64,000 bases of DNA, taken from Amphirosellinia nigrospora (taxonomy: Eukaryota > Ascomycota > Sordariomycetes > Xylariales > Xylariaceae). The translations under genes and the position numbers were made by a program. Numbering within the stretch: position 1 is the stretch's first letter; each line of letters begins with the position of its first letter. The stretch lies in contig SCHM01000003.1 in the NCBI GenBank assembly GCA_004123355.1, positions 5,971,058 through 6,035,057 of the forward strand, in the 5' to 3' direction. Shown here piece after piece: positions 38,017-49,427 of this stretch. Below the pieces are notes generated by a model. The model saw only the letters and a program-made list of their open reading frames with translations, did no database searches and had not been told where the DNA came from.

Positions 38017-38855
38017 CTACCGCGACTTCTTTTCGTTTCCTTTAGCAGCAGCACGCTCGCGATCTCGCTTAGCATAAATCCCAGCCGTGAAGGGGTTTTC
38101 GTATCTGAGAGCGATCTGATAGACGACGTAGACCCAGCCAGTGAGTAGGAAACCAGCCGGCTTGCCATACAGTATAGCCGTGCCGAGGAAGCTACAGGTC
38201 GAGCCGTAGTACATGGGGGCGCTGGTCACGTTGAACGGGAAACCAGTCACGATGTGGTCCATGAGGATGCCGAAGTAGTCACCCAAGAAGGTACCAGTGA
38301 TGCCCAGTTGCCAGGTAGACGATATGACGAGGATGTTCCCGATGGCTATCAGGGCATAAGCAAGGTATTGCGCTCCCGAGGTCTCGAGGAGCGGGTAGGA
38401 TGGTTGGTGGCGGAGAGCGCGCTCGTACAGGCCGTCACGGACGAGCCCGAGACCGAAAATAGTCACCGCGAGTGCATAGCAGGCTGTTTGCGAACGGCCG
38501 CCGAAGAGCTTAGTAAGGACTTTGTTGTGATATTCTATATCGTGTTAGAACGGGCATTGTCATTACGCGCAGCGGGGTTCACGAAGAAGAGTCATCGAAC
38601 CTTGTCTCGCCACGATGCTATGAGGAATGTTAGATTTCATCCGATGCTCTACTAGGTGATAACAAATGTACATGAGGGCCAACATACTTCCAGAAAAGGG
38701 GGTTGAAAGCAATGGCGAGTGCCGAGTCTGGATTGCAAGCTCTCGTGTTAGTATCTATTCACTGTAGCTGGATGGGGTTCTGTTGTGGACATACAGAACA
38801 GACTCTTCTGATCAAAATCAACAATCGGGCCAGCTGAAGGCTGAACGGGCGCCAT
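38017..38855 (-). CDS. OPI3: phosphatidyl-N-methylethanolamine N-methyltransferase (phospholipid methyltransferase)
   Basis: Endoplasmic-reticulum enzyme that makes the last two S-adenosylmethionine-dependent methylations from phosphatidylethanolamine to phosphatidylcholine. Four exons (38855-38795, 38727-38688, 38617-38601, 38534-38017), with introns of 67, 70 and 66 bases and one exon of only 17 bases. Coding total is 636, exactly in frame, 211 residues. Membrane helices match the family. The diagnostic block GFPFNVTSAPMYYGST and the following STCSFLGTAILYGKPAG (substrate/SAM-binding region of OPI3) are intact, as is the late RYENPFTAGIY ahead of a basic Lys/Arg tail. No frame breaks. It lies downstream of RXT2 on the same strand. 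Confidence 0.92.
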
Positions 38856-39485
38856 GGCTGCTTCAGTCTTATAGTAGGCTCTTTATCGTCAACTCGAGTG
38901 GGTGTTGAATCGCTTTGGCCGTACTCTGGGATGTGGAATTGGACACGAAAACTGCTGTTGGGGTATTACAGCTATGTGCACATGTGTAATCTAGTGCCGG
39001 CGGCACAGGCAATTTCCGGCTAAATACGGGCAGAGCAGGGCAGAACCGGAGTATTTCTTACAATGGAGCATTCTCAGGTACCAACAACTGAGCATACATG
39101 ACATGTAGGCAGGTAGCTATCCATGTCGTCATTTATGGTGGTGGGGTTTGAGCTTACAGAGGCTCCCTCAGAGCTCTCCATTCGCTCCCCGATTGGTCGG
39201 CCGCCCCGCGACGAGTATAGAGCGAAGCAGCTATAAGGTATGTACCTAAGCTTCATAGGTATCTCTGAGTAGACACCTAACATAGCCTGCAAACCATATA
39301 ATAATCCATAAAAGACCTTTGAGTCTGATTCGGGCTCTTCAAGATGAATCAACATATGTATGGCATAGTGGTGCATGAACGTGAGTGCAATGTGGGCAAA
39401 GCAATTCGATTGACAGAACCAAGAGGTCCGGGGTATCCATATGTAGGTAATTCAAAAGCTATAAAAACATGCCCGACTATTGTAC
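38856..39485. other. intergenic, OPI3 promoter and RXT2 3' flank
   Basis: About 630 bases with no gene or RNA recognised. Confidence 0.55.
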
Positions 39486-41136
39486 TTATCGGCGAGTCCT
39501 GGTCTTCTTCGTCGTCTGTGGCTCATCTTCCTCTTCGTCCTGGCCCTTCTTTAAATCCTCCTCAAGGTTCCATTCCTCCTTGTCGTACCAATCTTCTCCA
39601 TCCGACATGTCCCTATTTGGTCCAACGTGCGCTTCGTACTTAGACCATTGTAAAACGGTCTTGCGCATCCTGTTCGCCCGGAGGAGTCCTTCATACAAAC
39701 GCTTCACCCCACGGCAGACCTCTTCTTGCTTCTGCACAATAAGCTGAAGCAAGCGCCTCATATCCTCCGCCTCAGCTTCTGGAATGCCCAAATCCGGTCG
39801 GGAAGAGCCGATCGCGGAGGCAAGAACATCGGGTGTATTGGAAGATCATTGGTGGAATCTGATATGGAGGATACCGGTCGGTCGATCTCGTTAGCTATCC
39901 TTCTTGCTACTTCACTATTCAGTGTCGTGAAATTTGCGGTAGTCAGCTCGAAATCGCTAGCCACGAATGCTTCACTGGCGGTTCGACCATTGGTAACCAG
40001 AGAATTCGAAGTATGTACTCGTTCTTGGGTGATGCTCCGTCCATTACGTTGCAGCTGGGCATCTACCTCTCGCGCTATTGAATCGGCAGTCCGTCGTCTG
40101 TATTATCGCGCCGTGATGTCTGATTTATGGCCCGTTCCTCGTTAGAACTCGAATCTGGTGCCGTCAAACTTTGTTTGGCGGCGGGGCAGCGTCTGTCATT
40201 ACGATATCTCCTCTCTCGGCATTGTCTGAGATGTGTTGCTCGTGTGAGTTGGGTAATCGGCTGTCACCATTCGCGGCAGGGTAACTTTAGGTATAGCTTC
40301 GTTACGCATGTTCTCGAGTGTGTGCATGCCACCATTTGGCTTAACGGAACTATTTGGGCGATCGATTGATTCGTCATTGAAGAATTCGATATCGTTCGGT
40401 CCAACCATCAATTCACATGGCGCCCAGTCGTGATCACCAATTAACTTAGTCTGAAGATGTTTAATTTTCCACAGCGCCGCGTTTTCTTTGTGCATAGTAT
40501 TACAGGCTTGTATTGTTAACTCGGTGAGGGTTTTCGAAGTATACGGTCTTGATAATGTTTGGTGCGTCGGAAGGTTGGTAACTGCTGTTAAAGGAGCCAA
40601 TATATCTGTACACAATTCGATTTAGCAACTTTATGTTCCCTAAACCAAGGTGGGCGATACGTACTCTCCAGTCGAATGTTCGCGTGAGGGTTGAACTCGG
40701 CGGCGTTAGCTATGGCATCGAGGATATTCTCTTCGTCATCTTCACTGTCAATTTCGTAACCTTCGTCATCAATAAGCGGAGGATTGCGACATATAATCGC
40801 CCGTTGGTAACCGGCATGGTTTACAATCTAGCGAGTACACTCTGTTAGCAAAATGGGGTAGAATCGGGGGGGATTCGCTTGCCTCTCTATATGCTTCGGG
40901 TCCTGAGGGCGGCGCTAATTGGCCTTCATGTGCGAACCTAGCCTTCTTCTTGAGCTTGTTGCCGCGGTTCCCGTGATTATCGACTTCAGAATCAGAATCC
41001 GACTCTGGTGCACACATTGTCAGTCCCAGCTTACCAGGCCTATGAGAAGTAGCATACCATATGCCCTCCGCTTCCGAGCCTTCTTCATCGCCATGATCGT
41101 CTCCGCGAAGACAATATGCTGGGAGGCCATGACCAT
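39486..41136 (-). CDS. RXT2: RXT2-like subunit of the Rpd3L histone deacetylase complex
   Basis: Nuclear scaffold subunit of the large Rpd3 histone deacetylase complex, acting in transcriptional repression. Exons: 41136-41058, 41004-40883, 40827-40665, 40605-39486. Introns of 53, 55 and 59 bases; the second uses a GC donor (GCAAGC) with an ordinary AG. Conserved N-terminal block: ETIMAMKKARKRRAY, HAGYQRAIICRNPPLID, FNPHANIRLE, LTAVTNLPTHQTLSRPYTSK, and CELMVGPNDIEFF. The C-terminal conserved block is also present: EAEDMRRLLQLIVQKQEEVC, ANRMRKTVLQWSKYEAHVG, PNRDMSDGEDWYDKEEW, then an acidic Lys/Glu tail. The middle is low complexity. Frame changes lie near 40205 (a G lost), 40170, 40085 and 39795. 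It is divergent from TRAPPC11. Confidence 0.85.
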
Positions 41137-42375
41137 GACCTGGTAGCCGTCTCGCAACGGCGGTTGTCTACAAAATATTGACGCGAGGAGAATAGGCGCG
41201 AGTTATCGCAAGACGGCACAAATAGTTCAAAGCACCCTCTAGTGTAGAACACGAGGATGAACACCAGGCGGGGGTGGAAAGTTCGGCTCGGTGTGTGTGG
41301 TAGCAGGCAATGTCGAGTATATAGGTTTTGTCGGCGAGGGGGGGTGATAAATCGGCGCAGATACGTCGGCAGAGCAATACTGCTGATCAGACGATTCGAT
41401 TATTTATGAGAATAGGATGATCCCTTGAGTTTGTAACGAGGGACAGGAGAGAGGAGAAGAGGACAATATAAGTCGCTGGTGCAATAACGCGGTCTGGGAA
41501 TATCGATAGGATGTGGAAAGAGAAGAAGAGCATTGGAAACAAGGCTGCCCGCAGCGATCAGACGACGCCGTCAAGCGCTCGATTGGACAGTTACCGATCC
41601 GCTCCCCACATATCCACCGAATACCCCTGGCGCCGATGGGAGTATGTCTAACCCTATTTGGGTTGTGCTACGCTTAGTACCTAAGTATATGTTTGCGAAC
41701 CCAACACGGCTAATCGTCCCTCGTTATATATCGTAAAAACAAATAAGAAATGATAAACAACAAACGATATAGAAATACAAATAGAGATAATTACAAGTAA
41801 TATCTTAGGATAATAATTTATATCTGGATTGTGTAGCTCGAACACCAAATGCCCTTTGGCTAGCTACTACTTAGGTTAACTTAGGTACCTATGGTGGTGT
41901 AGTGTAGAACCTCAGCATATTTCTTTATGCCCTAGCATCCATTTATAGATCCCACAGTATCTACCTACCTAAGGTAAGTAGCTGCGTCACAGCAGCACTG
42001 GGCTCCCTGAGTCCACTAGAACAGCCGCTACATCACAGGCGCAAGCGTTCCCCGACACCCAAGCGCTAGCCTCCTCAATACCAGATACCAGGGCCAAGCA
42101 AATGCGCTTGCTGTAAGTTCAGAAATTGAGTTCTCGCGAATACAGTCGCCAGCTCAATATGGTGCGTAGACTACCTAATAAAATACATACATATCTCCAG
42201 GTCATGGCCACATAGGTGTCCCAGCGCAACAATACCCTCCACCGAGCTCTAAACCCGCACGCACATGGCTCGAGTTCACTTTTGTTAGTGGGCTGGCTAC
42301 GCTCTAATTTCTCGACTGCACGTCGCCCATGTCTACAATAGACAGTAGACAGTAGACCCGCCGCAAATCGAAGAA
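41137..42375. promoter_or_regulatory. divergent promoter region of RXT2 and TRAPPC11
   Basis: 1.24 kb between two start codons pointing apart. Contains TAGGTA/TACCTA-rich sequence at 41870-41980, partly palindromic (CTACCTACCTAAGGTAAGTAG). No gene supported in between. No specific factor site could be assigned. Confidence 0.5.
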
Positions 42376-45300
42376 ATGGAAGGATATCCTCCAGGGAGTT
42401 TGGACCACAATGTCCCTTTCCTGGTCGTCTCGGGCCTCGGCACAAATCCGACCAAAGCCCTCCTCACTGACCCCGAGTTGAGGGAACGGGGCGTTCTTGT
42501 GCGCTCGGAGCTCCCGTCCATCGATACACGAGAAGCTAGAATCATACTACGCTTCATTCAAGAAGCCGACGCCTCCAGCCTCCCCTGGAAACCACGGGGT
42601 GGCGCCAAGCGACACAAGTTCAAGATCAAGGCAATCGGGAGAGTACGTGATCCCTTATTGGCACCGAGGACTGTGATAGTTTGCAATAATCCTAAATATG
42701 AGCTAGGAGTTTCTGCTGCCGCCTCGTCAAGCTCGACTTCCTGGCGATCTGGACGTCCCGTCCTCTGGGCTGGTCTTGCACTCGCCCTTCTCCCCGCTCA
42801 GCCCCGGCTCGACCTTATACCCTGATGGCTTGATAGATAACCGGTGGCTCCATAAGCATCAAGATGTATTGCCGAGCGTGTGTCTTTGCTTTTACAGCTT
42901 GACTTCTGACCCTACTCTCGCAACTCTACACGACAACCAGCTGAAGACGGATATCAATGCTGTGAAGAGCGCAATCGGACAGTCAGGCTATAAATGTCGC
43001 TTAGCTGTAGTGATCCTAAGCGACCAGTCCCCGAGTACTGTGTCACAGTTTCAGGAGAGGCTCGAAAATATCAGGAGAAGTACTGGACTAGACCCCAAGG
43101 CATCGTTATTTGTTCTACCCACCCGACGAACAGAAGCAGAATTAGAGACAGCTGTTGACAATGTTTTGACTGCCATATTTGACCAAGCTATTGAGTATTA
43201 CCGGGATCTTGGACGGCATACCCGCAAGAAGAAGGGGCGTGGAGTCGCACCCCAGCCCACGATACCTCCCACCAGCGGAACGTCTCATACATTGAGCCTC
43301 CAGGGGTGGAATGTCCGCTATGACTTCAAGTCCGCTGTGTTCGCCGAATTTCGCCAAGAATTCGACGCCGCCTTGCGATCTTACGAACAGGCCTATGACA
43401 CTTTGCTTGGAACGGATGTGCTGGAGACTATACCGGCGTGGAGTCCAAGGTTTAATGATGCTCGTCTTTTAGCCGACATGTTAGCGATAAGAGCGCTCAA
43501 ATGCTTACTACTAAATGGACAAAGTACTGCTGCCGTGCGACGATGGCAAATGCATAATGATAGGATTTGTGACATCGTAGATAGGAAAGGCCGCGGTACG
43601 CACAACTAGTAAGTGACATTACGTTCCTTGCTTCCTGCGTAGTCAAAGTTGGGGACGAACATAATTGGTTATGGCTTGACCTTTGTCAGAGACTTTACAC
43701 ACTCTAAAACTCGCTCGCGATACGCGGAAGGCAAACTGCTGACTCTTGGTGTCGAAGTGGCTGGAAAGCATGGCAGGCGAGATGGTGTACGGTGATGGCG
43801 AATCTAATTGAGAGAATAGATTTTCCTGAATTAGAACCGTCATCATTATCATTCTTCCGCCCACCGGAGAAGAATCTCTCTGCTGAGCGTCTGCAGCCGT
43901 GGGAACTGCTTCACCACTCTGGATATTGGTACCGAGCTGCAGCCCAGCACTTACTGGATAGACGAACATTTGCACATTTGATACCGGAAGAAGACCGAAA
44001 GCCTCTAGATAAGTCAGCCCAGGCTGGGATCTCTAGAAAAGCTTATACCTACGACACATACATGTGCCCCGAGCCGCACGAAGAATACCCGCTTGAAGGA
44101 CCCGGTATAAACCATGCCCAGTTGATATTCGATCACTTAACACATGCGCGAGCAGAATTTCAGAAACGGCGCCAAAAACGTGTTTCAGTCGAGTTGGCTC
44201 TCGACTCGTGTAGGGAATTGGAGAAGATGGGGAAATGGCAGCAACTGTTAGAACTGCTCGCTCCCCTATGGAGAGATATGTCATTCCGATCTGAAGGTTG
44301 GTGGGATATTACTGAAGCAGTAAGCTGGACCCTAAGAAACGCAGCTTTTGAGTCAGGTCAGAAAGAGCTCATAGTCGCCATTGACTGGGAACTGATGAAC
44401 AGATGTTCGTAATCCACTGATCAGTATATGGTGTTGTTGATAGCTAACCTCTTCTTAGGCTTTTCCAAGCGCCCGGGCTGGCATTACGATATTTCGAAGT
44501 CTTTGGACGGAATTAGCGCAGCGGAGCCAGTAGCCGTGAACCTCGATGATGGGCATTTAACATCATTTATTCACGCCGACTTTATTTTCAAACATGAGGA
44601 AGGCAAAGCTGGCCAGACATGTCCTGCGCAGCTTACCCTTGTATCAAAGGCATTCTCCGATGCAGTCCCCATTACGCTTAAGTCTCTTGATATCCACGTT
44701 GAGGGTGGGTTGCGGGAGATACATCTAAAACATGAGACTATCCACGACAAGAAACGAACCGATGCGACTTTAGTAATTACTAAAGTTGTTTTGAAAGAGG
44801 CCGAAATTGATAAGAATGATACTGTTACCGATGAGCCCGATGTTGACTCTGAAGAGCACTCTGTAATTCTCGAAGGGGCACAGGACTTGACCCTGCTGCC
44901 GGGCCAAACGCGAGTCTTTGAATTTGATATCCCACTCCGAGAGCCCGGTGATGCAAAGGCGACTTCGGTGCGGCTCTCTCTAGACTACGACGCTTTTTCG
45001 TTGACGTATAGTATGAAGCCCGACCGGACGGTATCACCGAACCAATGGCACTCCAGCTCCTCATCAAACAGGAAGTTTATAAGACCAGACCCTCGGAGTA
45101 TAAGGATCCTCCCTAGACCTCCAAAGATGGAAATCAAAGCGCTTCAGATGCTTGAGCAATACTACACAAATGAATCTATACAGCTTGAGCTTGATATACT
45201 GAATGAAGAAGACAGTGACGCCATCACCAAGGTGGATGTCAATTTGCGTGGAAGCGATGCTCCGTCGTATCAGGTCCAGGTTGTCGGCGACGCGATACAT

Positions 45301-46385
45301 TCATCTCCTTCCGGAAGCGACGATAGAAGCTTACATGGTATTTCTATGAACACTATCAAGGCATCTGAGTCGAGTAGGGTTTGCATCACTCTGGACTCCA
45401 TAAACGGACCTACCGTGATTGATCTGAGCATCAAAGCCTCCTATCATCTCGTTTCAGATCCATCGACCCCTATTATACAAGAGGCATCATATCGTCTTAA
45501 CATCGTCTCCCCATTTGAGGCAAGCTATGACTTGCTGCCGAGGATCCATCCCGAATGGCCCAGTTTCTTTGATACCGAGAACATACAAGACCTATCAGAC
45601 GGCGAAACAGTTGCCACACGGCCCCGTGGACTAGCACAGAAATGGGCACTTGTCACGCGCTATGCTGCTTTTACCCATGAAGAAGTGTTCGTTTCGGATC
45701 TTGAGGTTGAAGTAGTTGCTACGCAGGGCAACGTAACTTGTGTCGCTTCGAAGACTGAGGCAACCTCTAGCAATGATCAAGTCCTCAGCCCGAAGACAAT
45801 TGAGGAAGGGCACTTCGACCTTGTTTCTCAGAAGTCGAGTCTGGATGACCGGTCCCCCGCAACTGCAGATCTCGCCTTCGTCATCAAATGGAGGCGGATT
45901 AGCGCCCCTGATACAGTAGTTAATGTGACAACTTTACCTCTACCAAGATTCTACGTAACGGTTTCCGAACCCCGGGTTCTCGCCACCGCTTCTTATTCCT
46001 CCTCTCCCCGCCTTCTCCCTCATCTGCTGCCTCATCATCTCAGCTCCTATTTCTAGATATTACTATCGAGAACCCCTCTTCTCATTTCCTGACGTTTGGA
46101 CTCACTATGGAGCCGAGCGATGAGTTTGCGTTCTCTGGCGCTAAAACCACGACGATGAACGTCTTACCCATTGCCAGGCGATCCATCACATACCGTCTCC
46201 TACCACTGGTAAGGGGCACATGGATCCGACCCACGCTTGTAGTTCGGGATAAGTACTTTCAGAAAGTCTTGAAAATCATCCCGACTGAAGGACTTAAGAG
46301 TGACAAAGATGGAGTTCTGCTCTGGGTACCACCGGAAGACGAAGGTGACGATGGGAGTGAGGAAAGTCTGGTTTCGAATTCATAG
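42376..46385 (+). CDS. TRAPPC11 / foie gras-like trafficking subunit
   Basis: Subunit of the TRAPPII/III tethering complexes that act in ER-to-Golgi and Golgi transport; present in filamentous fungi but not in budding yeast. Exons 42376-42642, 42707-43608, 43758-44404 and 44459-46385; introns of 64, 149 and 54 bases; about 1247 residues. The N-terminus (MEGYPPGSLDHNVPFLVVSGL) and SPFSPLSPGSTLYPDGLI match the family. The foie gras core is present (RDLGRHTRKKKGRG, RQEFDAALRSYEQAYDTLLG, DARLLADMLAIRALKCLLL, NYGWKAWQARW, HSGYWYRAAAQHL, CPEPHEEYPL). The C-terminal half is the beta-rich gryzun region (ENPSSHFLTFGLTMEPSDEF, RRSITYRLLPL). One base is missing in the CCCC run near 46005. With it the total is 3744 bases, a multiple of three. 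Confidence 0.92.
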
Positions 46386-47391
46386 CAGTGGGCGCCCTTG
46401 TCTAGACTTTGTGTTTTGCAACCTAGTTTTGGATTATCGCATACCAGTTCACACGAAGGTTACTATTAGAAACAGCCCATGCATAATAACATGATAAAGA
46501 CCACTTATTCCTAGTATGGTGAAGTACGTGAATGCAATGACATAACGGAAGAAAATAGATCTACGGTGGTTCGTCAAAGCGATACTAGAGGAATTATTTC
46601 ATCATCAAGAGAAGATCCATACAATGGAGATTACTCCGCGTAGTCGTTTCCTCTAGAGCCTAGTCGTTCTTGAAGAATTGGATTACAGAAATTACGCTTG
46701 TCCGGGCATAGCCTCGTAGTGAATTAAGACTCGCCTAGATGGAGTGAGGCGCTAGGACAGGTCAGTCGGGTTCCTTAAACACCCATACGCGTCCGGGCAA
46801 ATTAAATTGGTGTGGGCGTTTATCCGATGCCGACGCCCTCTGCGGTACCCAGGCATCTAAACATCTAGAAAGGCTTAATATCTGTAAGGACTTAAAATAA
46901 TGGGACTTGTAGTCCTGTGCTGTAGGCCCCGTTTGAGTTTGTTTTATATGATTATTAATACAATCACTGAGCACACAATCTATTGGAGACTAACAGATTC
47001 CTCTAGGCTGCCCTCGAAAAGAGATCGAAATACTGGAGTTAGGGATCGGATAACCAATCCGCGGACTGCGTTCTGCCATGTTACGAGGTCACGTACCAAA
47101 GCTGCGGCGACATTCCCTTGCATTCGGACTGTTATATGGCCCGTTTGGCCCAATCCCGGCTCGGAGTTAAGAAGTGCCTATTCAGCCATCTGACCCAAAC
47201 TGGAAATAGTCAAGGGTCTAATACCAAAAATGCGAGTCGGGGAAATAATCTGGTCAATTTTCTATGTACCCCCAAGATGCTGTACGTAGGCCAACCGTAT
47301 ATCGCAACAAAAGGATCTTTAAAGAGAGTCTCACCTCCTCCCAGATTTGTCTTCTCCTCACTTTAATTACAGCAGCGGCCAGAGGAGTCCG
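46386..47391. other. intergenic 1 kb
   Basis: 3' flank of TRAPPC11 and 5' flank of the NAPE-PLD-like gene. No tRNA, 5S rRNA or other gene found; short frames here lack coding character. Confidence 0.55.
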
Positions 47392-48845
47392 ATGCACTTC
47401 TTACGACGGCTTTTGCATTCAAAATTCCGCTTTCGGCCTCCACCATCAGTCGCCCGATACAACAAACTCGCCACAGCAGGGTCCAAGACAACTGCAATCG
47501 CCATGGCGGCATACGTCTGCTCCGTCGCAACGCACCCCGTCTCCACCGGTGCGTCGGAGAAGCACTCCAAGGATCACCACGTTAAAAACAGCCGGGGAGA
47601 AACCATCAAATTCCAGAATCCCCATCCGTCGCATGTATGGCCACCAATATCGGTTTTTGCACCGGCAATTATGTAAGCAATGATCGCCATATTTTCCACT
47701 CCATGAGGAAAATCCACGTCAGAAGAACCCAAGTCTCTAATACAACTCACCACGTAGAAAGGGCATGCTTACTCGGCCAGAAGCAGCAAAGCCAAAGTTA
47801 GAAGACAAACTCGTGCCCGTGGTGAAGCCACAATTTTCCCCACGCGCACTGCATCTACCGAGCTTCGAGCCACATGGCTTGGTCACGCGTGCTACTACGT
47901 AGAGTATCCGTCTGGCCTACGTGTACTTTTTGACCCGGTTTTCGAGGACTGCTGCGCGCCGGTGAACTTCTTAGGCTTCAAGAGGTATACGGAGCGGCCG
48001 TGCGACATTGCGGACATCCCGTACGTGGACGCGGTCGTCATCAGCCACTCTCATTATGACCATCTCTCGCACCCTTCGGTGCAGGAGGTCAAGAAGCACC
48101 ATCCCGAAGCACACTTCTTTGTCGGGCTTGGGCTGGAGAAATGGTTCAAGTCAAGCGGCATCGACAAGGTGACGGAGATGGACTGGTGGGATGAGGCAGA
48201 GGTGACCTTTACGCCCAAGCCTACGACAGAAGCAGATACAAAACTCGAGCCTATCAAGGCCATAATATCCTGTCTCCCCAGCCAGCACTCCTCAGGCCGG
48301 ACTGGCTTCGACAAGGATCACACGCTCTGGGCTTCGTGGGGATTAAATCATCCGAAAAGACAGTTTGGTTCGGAGGTGACACGGGATATCGGACGGTGCC
48401 CAAGGTCGCCGAGGGGATCGACGACTGGGGTCCGGAGTTCCAGCACTTGCCCGTATGTCCGCAATTCCGCCAGATCGGAGAGCATCTCGGTTCGGTCGAC
48501 CTCGGACTCATCCCCATCGGCGCCTACTATCCGCGGCATATTTTCTCCCAGTAAGTCATCTCCACCCTCACTCCATTGGAGTAATATCTACGCTAGTATA
48601 CCTAAAACAGCAATTACTGACTCCAAGTGTTGCGCAGTATGCACGCAAACCCATACGACTCGGTGGAGATCTTCCGCGACACCAACTGCAAGAGAGCGAT
48701 GGCCATCCACTGGGGTACATGGGTTCTTACACCGGAGCACCCCTTAGAGCCTCCAAAGTTGCTGAAAGAGGCACTAAAAAGGAAAGGGCTGCCAGAGACG
48801 GGTTTATTCGACGTCTGTGATATAGGCGAGAGTCGAGAGTTTTAG
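47392..48845 (+). CDS. NAPE-PLD-like metallo-beta-lactamase-fold hydrolase
   Basis: Zinc hydrolase related to N-acyl-phosphatidylethanolamine phospholipase D, which releases N-acylethanolamines from membrane lipids. Exons 47392-47634, 47762-48550 and 48638-48845; introns of 127 and 87 bases; about 413 residues. The N-terminus is basic and Arg/Ser/Phe-rich without acidic residues ([18 protein letters not shown]), a possible mitochondrial presequence. Metal motifs: [20 protein letters not shown], the HxHxDH box [13 protein letters not shown], the His in SQHSSGR, Asp in WFGGDTGYR, and His in [17 protein letters not shown]. Two bases seem lost, in the CCCC run near 47846 and the GGGG run near 48338. 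Adding them makes 1242 bases. Bacterial and animal relatives share the motifs; the fungal substrate is not known from sequence. Confidence 0.87.
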
Positions 48846-49427
48846 AAACTCCGTATTATATAAACTCATTGTGCAGTTCGCTATTTATGTTATGTTGGGT
48901 ACTTGATTATTTTGAATGACATGGATTAGTCACAAGTATTAGAAACTCGCCTCTGACACTTTCTGATGCACGTCAAGATTATTAGATTTATGGCACGACC
49001 GCGTTAGTCTAGGTAGTAGAGGAATACCTGGTCATCAAGATGGATGTGGATGATTGGCACCTAGGTAACTTGAAAAACTTTGTCAGCTGCCAGCATGATA
49101 GCGCCGGCTGTCATCCCGCCGCGACCAGTCACCCCTCCATTCTAAAGCAGTCATTTGTCCACCCTGCCATTCATTCACTGCGATCTCCCATTCATCCCTT
49201 TTGCTGTTGTAACACTTCGCTCTGTTTCTGTATTGCTCCCAATTTTTAGTGCAGCGATCGGAAATTGTGACCACGTATATACTCTTGAGCTCTTCGAATA
49301 TTTATAATAATGCATCAGCATTTGCACTCGCCAATAATACCTCTCTTTGCTCTCCCCCCACCAGTCTTGGTCTTTTGGTTCATCAGCACCCGATCCTAGC
49401 TCAGATTGTCGACTGGCTATTGTTGAA
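48846..49427. other. intergenic, promoter of the Cue2-like gene
   Basis: About 580 bases; no gene or repeat recognised. C/T-rich stretches occur at 49120-49210 and 49335-49370, typical of a fungal promoter. Confidence 0.5.

Noticed and set aside
47040-47220. possible 5S rRNA fragment
   Set aside because: A few bases resemble 5S-like words, but the box A / internal control pattern and overall length do not match.
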